A stretch of 60,000 nucleotides of DNA, taken from positions 29,277,871 to 29,337,870 of the forward strand of contig NC_092676.1 of assembly GCF_964355755.1 (NCBI RefSeq). Direction: 5' to 3'. The position numbers and the translations under genes are program-made. Position 1 is the first letter of the stretch, and each line of letters opens with the position of its first letter. Source of the DNA: Antedon mediterranea. Taxonomy: Eukaryota > Echinodermata > Crinoidea > Comatulida > Antedonidae. Below, piece after piece: positions 33,111-46,800 of this stretch. The notes beneath the pieces were generated by a model, which did not search any database, was not told the DNA's origin, and was given only the letters and a program-made list of their open reading frames with translations.

Positions 33111-34422
33111 AGTTAAGATTTAAAGATTGAAATCATTACTTTTGAATTTTGGCATTGATTGTTGCTCATTTAAAGATGGTTCATTTTGATTAAATAAACA
33201 TTTTTTTTTCATTATATTCTTTAATGCTAATTGTGCAAACATTAAACTGAGCGTACAATAAAATGTCTGACTCAATAATACAACTTAAGTGGTTGTAATT
33301 TGCATTAATTCTTGCTATATTGATCTTCATGGTCCACATCTTGAGAACAATCGCAGCATTTTAAAACACATCTTAAATCAGTTGCCAGAATGTTTTTGCA
33401 TGTTTACCCAACATCTTATATTTCACCTTACATAAGTGACAGTTACCAATATTTTAATTTTGGTGCAAAACACTTTACATCAAAACAAATAGCCAATAGA
33501 CTTAAATTAGAATTTTTACCAGATTTGCTTAGCTGTTGCGGGATGCCGATGGGCGTGTGTATTGATTATTTTTAGAGATTTTGGAGAAAAAAATGTGTAT
33601 GTGAGTTTAACGACCTTTCCTTTGTGTTCAGGGAATGATTGGTAAATGAATAATGTTTGAATAACATGCAGAGTTGGATAAATAAATGTCAAGTCCAGCT
33701 TTTGGTAAATCGTGAATCTATCAACACTTTGCTCAATAACACCTTTACTACACATCTATGGTGTAGTTTAATGTCAGACTATTCTCTTTAGCATTTTTTA
33801 CACACAGACAGGAATTCAGCTGCAGCCATCTTTGGTGGTTGGAGGGACGCAAGTGATGACAGATCTGTACACCATTTCAACTTGAGTCATGCTCTACCAA
33901 TTTGTTTGTTTGTGAAATCGCAAGATCATGTTTATCTTTGAATTCTGGGATTAAAATAAGTTCAAAAAAATACTTGTGCTGGTTACTCATTTGAATGCAC
34001 AAACCAACAGTTACCTGGATAAACCAAAAATAGCCTTCCGTATTATTAGTAAGTAAGTGAACCCTATTGGATAATGGTATAATCCGCAAATACAGTTTAA
34101 TAAATTATGGATGCTTTGAATGTATATTTTTGAAAAACTAAAGTATTTTATGAAAATGACTAGCAAGTTAATCAAATATTTAAACAATTTTATATAACCA
34201 TTTTATTTTAATAAGTCGGACTGCAGTCAACCATCGTAACGTTGTCATCAAGTTTACAGCGTGTAGATTATCTTCTTATATAAATAACTACACAGTCGAG
34301 TCGTGAATAAAATAGGCTTAAGCCGTACACGATAAATGTTCAGTCGGCTTGTCATTGAACTGTGTTTGAATGGATTGGCTCAACCTAGAGGATTTTGATC
34401 AGATATATTGAGAATATCATTA

Positions 34423-34610
34423 TAAGGCTCTGTCTACACTATCAAACTAGTTTGACAAAAAAAGTGTAATATGCCCAAATATGATAGTGATATGCCCAAA
34501 ATATGGTAGTGGTGTGCCCAAATATGGTAGTGATATGACATCATCATATCCATATATAGGCACATCATATTTTTTGTCATATTAAGTTTGATAGTGTAGG
34601 CAGAGCTTAA
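34423..34610 (-). mobile_element. MITE-like element A, copy 4 (inverted)
   Basis: The left end TAAGGCTCTGTCTACACTAT runs into CAAACTAGTTTGAC; the right end is GTTTGATAGTGTAGGCAGAG, then CTTA. The internal order (CCAAATATG(A/G)TAGTGATATG units, then GACATCATCATATCC) is the reverse complement of the other copies. Both termini are complete, so this copy defines the ends best. About three 21-bp units are present. Confidence 0.9.
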
Positions 34611-36867
34611 AACGTAAGTCCTGGGTAGTGATGTTAGTAGACAACTTAGGCCTAGGAAGTTGATTGCGTTATATCTCCAGAATTAATGTGTTGTACAAGA
34701 TGAGAGGTGTAAGAATATACGATATTAAAGTAGTTCCAAGTGTCAAGTTTTTTATACTCCAGTTTTGGTTATAAATGAGAATCTAGATTCATATTTTCTT
34801 TGACACTCAGATGATTATTTTATGATTGTCTTTTATTCAAATGCATTTCATAATTTGCATTTCTGTGAAGTAATACTGATTAAAAGAAAACCTTCAACCA
34901 ACCTATTTATTTACAATCACTGATTAGTGAAATTTAGAATAAGATTGATAAATTTCTTAGAAGCATCAAGGCCCCTATGTAGCTCTTTAAAATATTAATT
35001 TATTTTTAAATCAATTCTTTGAAATAATTAATTAATTCCTTTAAACCTGCTTTGCTGAATTTCATCATCTCTGAATTTTTATTGCTAAAAAAGATGATTT
35101 GTTATTTCTCTGTGTTAATAGACCAAGGATGTGTTTTTATTGCTGTTTTTATAAGTTGTCAACTTGAAGTAACACTGTATGTAATAAGACACTTTTACGT
35201 TTAAAAACTGATGAATTTCCGCCTTGAGATATCATCGTATATCATTCAAAATTAATATTCAAATATTATATGATCGAGTATAATCGCATGCAATTGTAAT
35301 GCCTAATTCAAGATAAATTCTGACATAATACTTTGCTATACTCTATTGTTGGTGCAATCAGAGTATTATCCAACCCGATAATTTTTGGCAAATTTCATAC
35401 CTAGGCCTCCTGACTCTAGACTCAATCATTTACGGTAAATACTGTATCTTACTGCAGTGACAAAAATATAAAAGATTTCCTTATTTTACTTATAGTTACA
35501 AAATTTACGGTGGGAAACCCCTTGTATCTGTTCACACGTAATAAAACTAAATTTTCCTGTAAACAATTAAATCTGTTTTCTAAAAGCTGCTTCATACAAC
35601 AATCACAAATTAACCAATTTAGAATTGTATTTCTTTCCTCGTATAAAATAAAAAATTATAGTTTACAATGACGCTAGTGTTGCAGTCAAAAAACCAGTTA
35701 AAAGTTTAACATTATCTGATATGACGTCTTTTCTTAGCGATTTTAAACCAATAAACAATGTGCAATGTAAAGTAAACTAGGAGCTAAATTATTTATAAAA
35801 GATCATTGTGCAATATAACATATGAACTTAAACTTACCTCCTAGACAACATTAGTTTAAGCATTTGTTAACAGATTTTATTGAATAAAGAATGGAATAAA
35901 GATTCTCTTTGGATAGAGAAACGTTACTCACTCACTTGATTTCTGTTCAATCCTACTCATTCCCCTTTTCTATATAAAAAAAAAACATTTTTAAGATCAA
36001 ACCTTTATTGAATAATTCAACATAATGAATTTTGTTTTGGATATTTTATTATAAATTGATTAAGTTGATTAAAATGTCAAGGATACCATCATAATTAAAT
36101 TAACCAAACATTTATCACTCATATTTAATAATAATTATTATAAATCATATTATCAGTTATTATTATTTTAATCGGTCATGAACTCTGCCTGACTCTAATC
36201 GACCTTCGATGTATTGTGAATCAATCGTAGACTCTAATTGTCCAAGTGAATTGGTGATTTTCTTTTAAAATCTATCCATAAAGTTAGTAATTTTCTTATG
36301 TTGGCCTACAGTACTTTACTTGTTTTGAAAAACATTCAGAAAATATTCTGTTTGAACCAACAAAACAAAATGTTAGTGTTAATAATGTTTATCCTATTGT
36401 GGTATCGGAAAGGTAGAAAAATCCTTTTTTGTGGTCAATCTATGTTAAACCAACACATCGGGGAAATCCTTTTAACTTGACGGGCAAATCTGTTTTTCAT
36501 TGTTTGTATAGCCGAGGAAATTTTAAGTCTGGTTAAAGATACTCATTAAAATGCCATATTGAACCTGGTCAAAAGTCAATGGTATATTCATCCCAGGAGA
36601 ATGCTGTCTGTTGACAAGACTGGTCTTCAAGTGCTTGTAAGTCTACAGATGGAGCTTGCTTCAATCCTAAATGTGTATTTAAGGATATCTCTCGGACAAT
36701 ATTTATTAAACGTTCATGAGTATTAGACTGTTTACTTTCTTAATCGATTAAACGATAGAAATGTTGGCTAAAGATTATTACAAGTATTAAATACCTACTT
36801 TATGACTAATTATTGCTGTAGAGGAATGTCTTATATAGTGCATTCATTATCTATAAGTTGGTGCTTA

Positions 36868-36952
36868 ACCCCCCATGACATGCCCCCACCCCATGACATA
36901 GTCCCCCTCCCCATGACATAGTCCCCCAACCACCAATGACATGGTTCTAGGC
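36868..36952. repeat. C-rich tandem repeat of about 20 bp
   Basis: About four units of CATGACAT(A)G(T)CCCCC(A/T)CCC form. The strand asymmetry (C-rich plus strand) is unusual for this AT-rich region. Confidence 0.8.
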
Positions 36953-39908
36953 CAGTTTGCCAAATCCCAAATTGCTGTGTACAGTGGATGTATGTTTAAT
37001 TGTTGTAGGCTAATAAAATTACCAATATTTTCCTTCAAAGCCTCAAACCTATACTGGATATAAAAGAGCGTTGACCCATAACTTCTGGTATCTAACAAGG
37101 TAACCTAGATTTAAAAATCAAAATATTTGGTCTTTGGTTCATAAAATATTTCTGTAGGAAGTACTGTACTTAAAATGTATGTTTTATTTATGTCCGCAAC
37201 ACCTACTCTATAGCATCCACTATTTACATTGCCAGCAGATGGTCCCTCAAGAGACATGCTGTAGAGTAGTGCTCATGGATACATTGTGCTAGCACAGTAT
37301 CAATTCCAATCATTGCTATTGTGAACACACAATATCTCTCGGATAGTTTTCAGTTATATCCAATACAATAGGCTAGTACAGTTGTAGTCTGACCAAAACA
37401 CAAAGACAATCTTACTGTTATCCATGTATAATGACTATAAAGCATCCTATTCAATTTTATATGTTAATTGGACTTCATCATGTTCTTCCCCTGAGGTTGG
37501 GGATTTGTCATCGTGGCTATAACCCAGAAGTTATTATCATTTTTAAAGATATGGCTGGCTCTTCCTAGGCTAGTAAGAGGACTCCCTTAGGTCTAGTTGA
37601 TTGTTCAGAACCGGTGAAATACTCCCTCAGGCTCTGATATTGAACTCCTAGTCAATCAGCAACATTATTGACTGTTCATTTTACTAACAATCCGTATATA
37701 ATGTACACCCCGATTTGCATAATTTAAGCTAGAAATCTTCTGTACGTGATCATATCTACTTGAAGATATATCATCTATTGGTGTTATTAATATTATACAA
37801 CATGAGACGTCACTCTTCATTCACAACCATTGTACCAAAAGTTGCACATTGTTGACCAATAAACCCGAAACCACAATAGGAACTCAACATCGCCCCTGTT
37901 GGTCAGATTAAAGCCCTATTCATCACCAGTAATAAACCATAATGGGGCCAAGTGCGGAACTGAAATGCCATCTTGTTGAAACTTAAGTCTGTAGATGATT
38001 GAAACTTCTCACCTCAAACATGCTTAAGCTAATGTGTTGAAAGTTTGGTGTGGGCCAATATAAATAAGCAACACTTACTTAAAAACCAAAATTTATAACA
38101 ATTGTTTACAATGCTTGTCTAAACTGAGCGAATGTTTTGGCATTGTTTTATAATAGAGTAGCTATCATAACCCCTGTTAAATCAGATTTGGTGGTGGTCT
38201 GATATTGTTTGATTAATAAAGTAATTGATTGGTATTGATTTATTGATATTGTTTCAATGATTGATATCAATTCTTTTGTTTCATTCCACCAGTTTGCTTC
38301 ATATGAGTATTTATTGTATCTGTTTTCTGTTTCATACCTTTAAGTGGCAACTTTCGTTGCTGTTGGTTTTGATGAAATAAAATAAAAATGAAAAAAATAA
38401 CATTTCAGTGACAAAAATACATTTGTGCGCTCTTGGAATGTAACAAACATAACATCTGAGGCAACAGTGTACAAAACAAACTTGTTTGTCAGCAAGTTAC
38501 AACTGACTCACTTTAACCACCATCCTAGAGCCTATTGAGCCAGTATAGGTAATGGGTTCAGACTAATGTACAGGATACATAATAACTGTTGTGTAATGTA
38601 TAGAAGGTCTATTAAATTCCACATCAAACAAACAACAATTAGAACAATGAAAAAGTAAGTCTTAGGCCAAGAGCCTTTCCTGGACCTTAGGCTCAGGGAA
38701 GATACTACGCACATTATTGTTGGTTACGAACAATTAAATTTTATTAGGTATCGATGATTGTTTTACTTCATGGCTATGTTGTCGTTGATTTGGTATGGCG
38801 TCAATATATTTTTTATTTGAATGCCTTTAAGTTTAATACTTCATAACCACCAACTTATTGTGACCAACTTGCTATGTACTATTGTGTTTAAACAATGCAG
38901 TAAAATTGCTTATAACTTGTGGTGAAAGATCTAACAAATAAAGCATTCTCTTGGTCAAATTAAGATATTTGTCAACATGTGATTTGGAACTAAAGAGAAT
39001 TCTTTTGTTAAATTGTTACAGTTATAAGTTAATGCACTTTTTAATGAATCTGTGCTTTATTTTAGCCTCTATTTTTATAAAGTACCATAGTTTTTTAACT
39101 TCAGTTTGTGGCTTCTTTTCACAGAAGACATTAATTAGTTAAAAATTAGGTCTTCTTCACCTAAAAATTCTTTCCAATACAAAATTCTCTGGCATACCAG
39201 TCAGGTCAGAGGTTGTTTCGATTTTAGAATTATTAATGTACGGTTGAAAACCTATAATTTGTATTTTATTTGTTAGCTTTTAAGCTCAAAATTACCAGGA
39301 CACAATTCATGTGCAACAATGTATTTACTTGCAGCATCCATGCATACTAATATTGCTATTTCCAATTCCTAACAAAAATAAATATGCACACAGAAGATAT
39401 TCAGGCGTGATTGTACAGGTTTTGTGTTGCTTTTTGGTGTTGACCTTGAGTCCAATGGCCTAGAATAAATCTTGAAAGTGTGCCGCATCTTGTAAATGTG
39501 CTTCAAATCAGCGGGTGTTAATTCGTAGAGTTAATCCGTCAAAAGAGTACTCTTAAAATTATGAGTTTCTTTGAGATTTAGCTAGGCCCAACACCTGGGG
39601 TGCTAGAGGGGGCGTTGGATTAGTAAAACGTTGAATGCATTGCTTCTTGCTGGTATGAAAGTTGAAAGACTAAAACATATTGTTAGGATTTAAGGTTGAG
39701 TAGTTCAACGCTGAGAATATCTTTAGAGATCCAAAAGATTTACTACTCAATTTGATGACATGTTTGTACAGTATGTTAATTTAGACATAATTCTATCAAC
39801 AGTTATGTTATAATGATTCAAAGAATAACTTGTTGTAGAGTTTAGTTCTTACAAACAGTATTCCATCAACAGTATATTGCGGTGAAAACTAAATAAGATT
39901 ATTTGTTC

Positions 39909-40082
39909 TATAGCTATGTAAATTTTATGTGACAAAAACATTTGATGTCCTCATATATGGACATGATGATGTCATATGACTACCATATTTAGGCATATCA
40001 CTACCATATTTGGGAATATCACTACCATTGGGCACATCACACTTTTTTGTCAAACTAGTTTGATAGTGTAGAAAGAGCTTAA
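39909..40082 (+). mobile_element. MITE-like element A, copy 5
   Basis: The left terminus is eroded (CTATAGCTATGTAAATTTTA). The core ATATATGGACATGATGATGT is followed by about three 21-bp units and the well-kept right end CAAACTAGTTTGATAGTGTA, then GAAAGAGCTTA. Same orientation as copies 1-3. Confidence 0.82.
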
Positions 40083-41491
40083 CAGTGTTCTAATTCTGTG
40101 TTTAGTTGCAAACGAAGTAAAACCCATGTGCACTTTTTGATATAATTTCATCGTCTGCTGAAAATATCCACAAAATGCGTCCAATTAGTTACTTGAACTT
40201 AACAAAAAAAGTGCAATTAACAAATCTCGCTATTTACTTTGATCTAAATTTGCATTCTCCCATAAGATTACTTTTTGAATAATTTTTGACAGTTGTAATC
40301 TCCCCATTAATTGATTCAAATTTGTCGTTTTATCAGACGTGTTCTTCTATCCAAAAGTGTGTGTAGTTTTCAGTTGTTTAGGCCCAGTTCTGTTTGTCAT
40401 CATAACTGATGGTGGCTTTGTCCAGCTTTAGGCAAGGTCAAGTCAAGAAAACAAAACTAAGCCAGCGGCATAGATAGATGGGCCTAGCCTGCTTGCGTAT
40501 CGTCGGAGGAGGACATATCCAAACCAAGTCCATATGACTTAATTACGACAATGGGAAAGTAAACGTTAATTAATCAAGTTTAATTTAGTTTCGATTACTT
40601 TTAAATTTACCAAAAAAGAAAATATATTTTGGTAGCCTTCTATTCAAGTTTATATGCTTGTCATGTGGTTGGAATCATTAGTGAAAAGGAAAATGTTGTA
40701 ATTGTAAGTAAAAATGATGAGGATTACGCTTGCCAATTGCAGTGACATTTTATGTATACTAACTACTGTTGTCATTGGTATTCAACCGTTAATGTCTAAT
40801 GGGAATTAAAAGGTTAATAACTATAGTATATTTTTTATATTCAAATACTAAAATTTGACTGACGTGGGAATTTAAACAGAGGGTTTTTCCATCAAGCAAT
40901 TTTCAATACCTTTTTATATTAATATTTATCATTTTGTCATCATTATTCAGTGTAAATGTGTTTTTACATTTTAAGTGCAACCATAATATTGTTGACCGAC
41001 ATTTAAAATATTATATATTATTATTTTTAATATTATGCGAAATAATTTAAATAAATTAATTTGTTGTATTGTGACATGTTAATAAAAACATACATGTTAA
41101 TGTGCCATGATGCTAATATTTTATCATCTGTTTTTATTCAAAATGATTTACATTTTGATGACATTAAATAATAGTATCCTCACTAGTATATATTTATTTA
41201 TGTAACAAGTATTATAATAGGTGATAATGATATTTAATTATTTCTGTGTATCCTTCAAACTCTCTCTACTCTTTTATTACACAATTTGTGTATGATGATT
41301 GATAGACGTATTATGCATTCTGTTTTTAAATGATCCTTTTTGATATTATTTTAATTCCATCATTGTGTTTCCTAGATACCCGCATAGAATGGAATTAAAT
41401 TATATTAATGGAGGTTTACTTGGATAGACAGAGTTAATGGGTTCAAAAGCATTTAAAACCCACTGATACATCCGCCATCTTCAACTTTATT

Positions 41492-41505
41492 TGACCTTTT
41501 GACCT
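41492..41505 (-). promoter_or_regulatory. perfect DR2 nuclear-receptor-type site
   Basis: TGACCT TT TGACCT, two exact half-sites with a 2-bp spacer. DR2 is a known RAR/RXR-type arrangement. It sits in higher-complexity sequence (41,380-41,520). Function is inferred only. Confidence 0.4.
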
Positions 41506-43637
41506 GGGATGTAACTTAAAGTACTTCCAACACTGTTTCTACCTGTGTCTTTTTATATAGCTTGGTGACCTTCTTTAGAGTTCAGACTTAAGACCACTAT
41601 ATGCTTGGTCTAATCCCATTGAAACGCCACACAGATTCTAATGTATTTTTAAAACAGTGGATGACATTTTAAATTTTCATCATAGTGATCGCTGATGTAA
41701 CAAGACATGAAAATTAAGAAGCGTTCTTTGTTGCTTTATTCTTATCAAAACATTGTATACTGTAGATATATTGTTGCTTTAAATTTAAAAAAAAAAGAAG
41801 ATCATTATGATGATGCATTGAAGTCCTCCCTAACATGTTTATACTGTCTTTTACAACATCTATCTCGCTCCAAAATCACCCCATTCAAAATGGTAATTAC
41901 TTGAATTCAGTAACGCCATAGAGATGTATTAAATTGGATTTATACAGTTCTAATATCTACTTTATATGGTCACATCTATAGCCATTGTTTTAATCATTTT
42001 ACCTTCAGTATCATAGTACAGAACATTTATATAAAAGGTGCGATATATTGACTAACTGTAGACCAGTTAACACCTAAAACAGTTGTAAGTAAAGACTGAT
42101 TCTACCGGTCTTAATTCAGTCACCTGCGGATCAATTACACAATTAGCAAGCCATCGGCATGAACACGGAAGAAGGCACTATTTCTGGAGGCCTAGCTAAG
42201 AACAAAGGCATTACTCGTGCTTAGTAAAATAGCCTAGAAAGGTAGGCTGTATCGATCAGCTGTAAAAGCAGTAATGACCTTATAGTACCTGCAAGGGGGT
42301 GCTTGATTATCATTAGGGTCTTGATAATTAGGCCTACAACACTAATTTATTTTTGTGCACATTTGTTATCTTTCGAGCTAAATATAAACATTTGTGGTTA
42401 ATATTATTTCCTGATGCATTTTTCCTTCACAATGGATTTGTTGCTAAGATATAAATTTTGTAAAATGTAAACTTTTAATCAAATACTTAAACTGGATCCC
42501 TTGCATAAAGAAGACTTTCATTCAATTCTCGATTCTTTTTAAATCCAAAGAATTGTAGTATTTTCAGTTGTAATGTAAAAGTCATACTAACTGTATATAA
42601 AGATTTTCAAATTGTGTTTAAACCCTAAAATAATGTGTTTAATGTTTTTGCACTGTAATTTCATCTGAACATTAAATTACCTATTAACAGATTATATTGC
42701 ATTTATATATTATTTCAAGAACATAGTAAAACCATAATTCACTGGGTTTGTAAAAATTAATCACATTAAAAAAAAGTTGGAGCCGTTGAAACGATGTGAG
42801 AACATATTAATTGACACACTACTGAACGAAGGAAATAAATGGTTCAAAGGGGGAACTCACAATAGTATCATTTGCCTCAAGTTGGGATAAATGCAATATT
42901 CATCATTGCAGAGTACTCCGTCTTGTACCGCCGTTCCTCTCTTAAATCGTCTGCAAAACTAGCAAGCAGATGAGCCCTTTTAACGTTCTTTAAGAGATGC
43001 TTAAGTAGATATGGAGTCGTTACTGCTACTTTGTCAAGACTAACGATAATTGGAATTGAGAATATGTTGATAAAGTATTGTAGATATTGCATAAATGTTT
43101 TCCAAATGTCGAACACATTCATTTGTTTATATTGTATTATTCTTTAATAAAACTCAATCAATTTTCAACATAAATGTATTTTTGTTTTTAAATGTATTAT
43201 GAAGAAATTAACATAAAAATGAATATTCATGATATAGCTTAAGGCAAAATCTTCTTTTATTTATTATAGACATTATATTGTAATTAAATGTATTCATTTC
43301 ATTTATTTTTTATTTCCATATAGAAATATACATTGCGTTTGCTCTGAAATACAAATATTATGCATTCTGTTTCTATGTGTTTTGGTCGAATAAATAAATG
43401 AAATAATACGTCATTTAGTTAAGATGTTTTCCCTGAATAATTCCTTTACCAGTTTGTCCACAACAGTTCAGTAGTACAACATGATGACAGTAATTGACCA
43501 AATCTAGTACCATTTTATTTTACAATCATTTATTCAAGATAATAATCAAATTGTTTACTTTATTTATGAAATGTTAATAGCTTTTATACACACTAATTCA
43601 GGTAGAACCCTTCATATTCCAATATTTTGATTGACAG

Positions 43638-43897
43638 CTGATGTCCGTCAAATTCAGTGGTTATCAAATTTAATATTTCCCATTTCCCACTTCGTTTGGT
43701 TTCCCTTAGTTCGCAATCCATTTCCTTTTGATATTGGAACCAGTCTGTTTATGGAAAAGCAATCGGCGACTGATGGCGTGGATGTGAATGCCGAAGGAAG
43801 AATGAATAATCTGTCAATCCTTGAACTAGGCAATCTCAGCCTGTCTACTACATATTTTCTATGCTTTTATTGCCTCCATTGTCAAGGTTACAAATAG
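43638..43897 (+). other. higher-complexity island, unassigned
   Basis: About 260 bp of locally higher GC with an open plus-strand frame (43,631-43,897) preceded by TTGACAG. No protein family is recognised. If this AG were used as the acceptor after the exon at 16,663, the frame would hit TGA at once, so it is not that gene's next exon. A conserved non-coding element is possible. Confidence 0.3.
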
Positions 43898-46800
43898 ATT
43901 GATTTTCAAGAAGAGTTTTTTTTTGTGTAATAATAGAATTTTGAATATTATTACCTGTGTCTATATACAAGAAAGAGTGTTGATTTACTATTAAATTGTT
44001 CCTTAAGTCATAACCAAATGACAATAGATACAGTAATAATAGATTATAACAAATATTTTATGAGAATTGTGTAAAATTAAAATTCCCACATACTGTAACA
44101 AAAATAGAACCATTAATATGTATTGTAACATTGTTCTATGTTATGTACAATATGTTTTAGACTTTGTGTTTTGGTTTAAGTTTTTTATCACTGGTTTATT
44201 CATTTTGGTCAATTAGAACAATTTTTACTGTGACCTTTAAAGACCAAAGTCGTAAAGAAAAACCAAAAACATAATTCTATGGTTGAACTTGCTTATAATT
44301 ATACCTCTTAAAATGTACCTTTTACAAATTGCAGCGTGATAAATCAAATATCACTGTGTTGTACTTTTAGCTTAGGGTTTTTATTCAAAATCATATTTGA
44401 AAAAGTACATCTGGTCAATTTTAAAACCTCAAAAAGTTTTTAAAATAAGAATGTAAAAAGATGAGGACCTTGGATTTTTATGAAGTGGTCTGCCTGTTAA
44501 ACAATTTGTTATTTTTATGACTTTGACAGATGTTAGTAATTTTGGGTTATGAACTGCACCATATGTCTCAATGTTATCAAATTAACCTTTTTATTATGTT
44601 AGAATGTTTCTTTACTATTTTTTTAATTTCCCATTTTGCAATAATTTGTCTTATTATTCATAAAAGAAAGTAAGAATAGATGAAAACCTAAACAGATTCT
44701 CCCTTGTTTAGAAATTAATGTAAAGGTATATTCCATTTCATTTTTAATAAAATAAATGTTAGCGTAACATTTTAAGTCAAACTTAAGCATGTTAGCTTGT
44801 AAATTTCAAGCACGAAATTACAAGAAAGAACTAATTTGAATTATTAATATCCGTACTTCATTTTCACTACCGTCACTTGGGAATGTGTAATCTTGTTGAA
44901 TAAGTGTTAATTCCGTAGCTTATAACATGTTGAATGACATACAAAATATAATACGATACAAAATTCTATCTTATTGTGAGTTGAATGATTTAAGATGTTC
45001 TCAAGGTATCATGGGAATGGATCCAATAGATTCATTCTAGCTAATTCATTGCGTGTTTGTATCCTACTGTAGGTTTTACCTGATTACATAATTTCTTCAA
45101 TTTCCAATTTGTTCTTTCTGCTTTTTCCTATTGGGTATTTTGGGACTAAGATTTCTTTTATCTAGTTTTGCAATCAGTACAATTGTTTAATTAACACAAC
45201 ATTTCTCTGGTGAGAACCTAGTGCGAGTAGCAAGATAATTTATACTCGCCAAGTGTATTTCAATTTTCATGGGGGAAATTAGGAGAACATTCTCCTTGTT
45301 TTCTAGGAAAATCTAGGAATTATTTTCTCTTAGATCTGCCTTTGCTAGGGTGTTTTATTTACAAGTTGTTGTGTTATTGACTAACTCATGTTCTGTACCA
45401 AGAGACCAGATTCTAAGATGCTAGACTTTCTGGTTCACTTAATGTTAGTGTTATGCTTCCATATTGTTATTGATAAAAAATGTGATGTTACATTTTGATA
45501 AGCAGATGTTACTAATTTTGAAGCATTCATGGAAATGCAAGGTATTTCCTAGAGTTGTACATTTCTGATACTTCTACTTTTACCAAGCAAATTTTATAAT
45601 CTTTTAATTAATTTAAAGCATTTCATTACTTTTTTCTAATAAAGATTACAATGTTAAGCTGAAAATACCAACCTTTGTGTTTTGCTAATTTATTTTGGGT
45701 TTCAATTAGATGATTCCTGACTTTAAATAGATACTGTAGAATTAACTATTTAAGATCTTCTACGTTTTTGTCCCATTTAATGACTTCTGTAAATCCTAAT
45801 ACCAAAATCTGATACAGAATACAAAAGTAAACTTTAAAATCAAGGTCTATTTAATCTAAGTTTAATAATAATAAACCTAATTCTATAGAAAACTTTTTAA
45901 GATTACAGATTGATCTGGTATTTAGGACGATTTTTCTTTTTAATTAAATCAACTGGAACAAATAGAACAAAGAACTAATCCTTTGTTATGTAATAAAATC
46001 AGAAAGTAAATAGGTTATTTATCTGTTTTAAAATCTCTGGGTTAAAATCAATGAATAGGCGGTTTGATGAGTTCACGTTTGTACACGTATCATACTTGAT
46101 TGCAATTCTTGATAAGTTAAACAGTTCTACCAAGTTCCTCTTCAGGTCATTTTATGAATTGTAACTAATTGCGAAATCTAACCTCCGTCAATGATATTGT
46201 AATCACCGCAAAATATCGTAAATATCAATCAAATTGTTACTAACAGTACAATTGATTTTGCGATACATTCCTAGACCTTTTAATTAATGGAGCATTTCAC
46301 AATCTTTTTATCAAATTTATACCAATTGTATGCTTTGTAAATTTATTGGAGATTCTTTCTATTGTTTGGAACGATTTATTTTTTTGTTGAACACTTATCA
46401 TACAATCTACTGTAGATTAGATTTTAATCAGTATTCACCAAAGTAACAATTAACTTTTTCACTTTTAAATCTTTGCCTATTTTTATTGTTGATACATTTT
46501 TAATAGACATGTTTTAATCATCGAAAATTGAGAAAAACTTTTACAGAATTTATTTGAAATAGAATTATAGAATTCCAAAATTCCTTTCATACTTTCCAAA
46601 AATATATTAAAACAAGAAGAATCTTTTTCTTGGCTATGAATAAAAATGTCCTTAAAATGTTAATATTGTATAACATTATCACATTTCCATCTTTCAGGAA
46701 AAACGATTATTCTATTAAATGAATAAATTTAATTACAGAAATCCTCGTTCTAAACGTGTGGTCACACCAGGTGCAAAGTCTCCTAAATACAATTAAACTA

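Larger units (their letters stand above)
23411..34422. other. non-coding stretch with scattered repeats
   Basis: No exon recognised. It holds a 102-bp duplication (24,161-24,362), two MITE A copies (25,747 and 30,453), a short TTTTGATCATAAA triplication (about 26,738-26,780), a palindrome (30,077-30,099) and an element B relative (32,978). A 133-codon minus-strand open frame at 27,999-28,400 has no family signature and is not called a gene. Confidence 0.6.
34611..43600. other. non-coding stretch
   Basis: AT-rich sequence with no exon I can support. It holds a CCCC-rich tandem repeat (36,868-36,952), MITE A copy 5 (39,909) and a DR2 site (41,492). A retroposon-like A-rich tail (GATGAAATAAAATAAAAATG) lies near 38,370. 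Nothing else is recognised. Confidence 0.6.

Noticed and set aside
43631-43897. Open frame considered as exon 2 of the gene starting at 16,542
   Set aside because: Joining GG| to the base after TTGACAG gives an immediate TGA in the required phase, and no ephrin-type Cys/Gly pattern is present.
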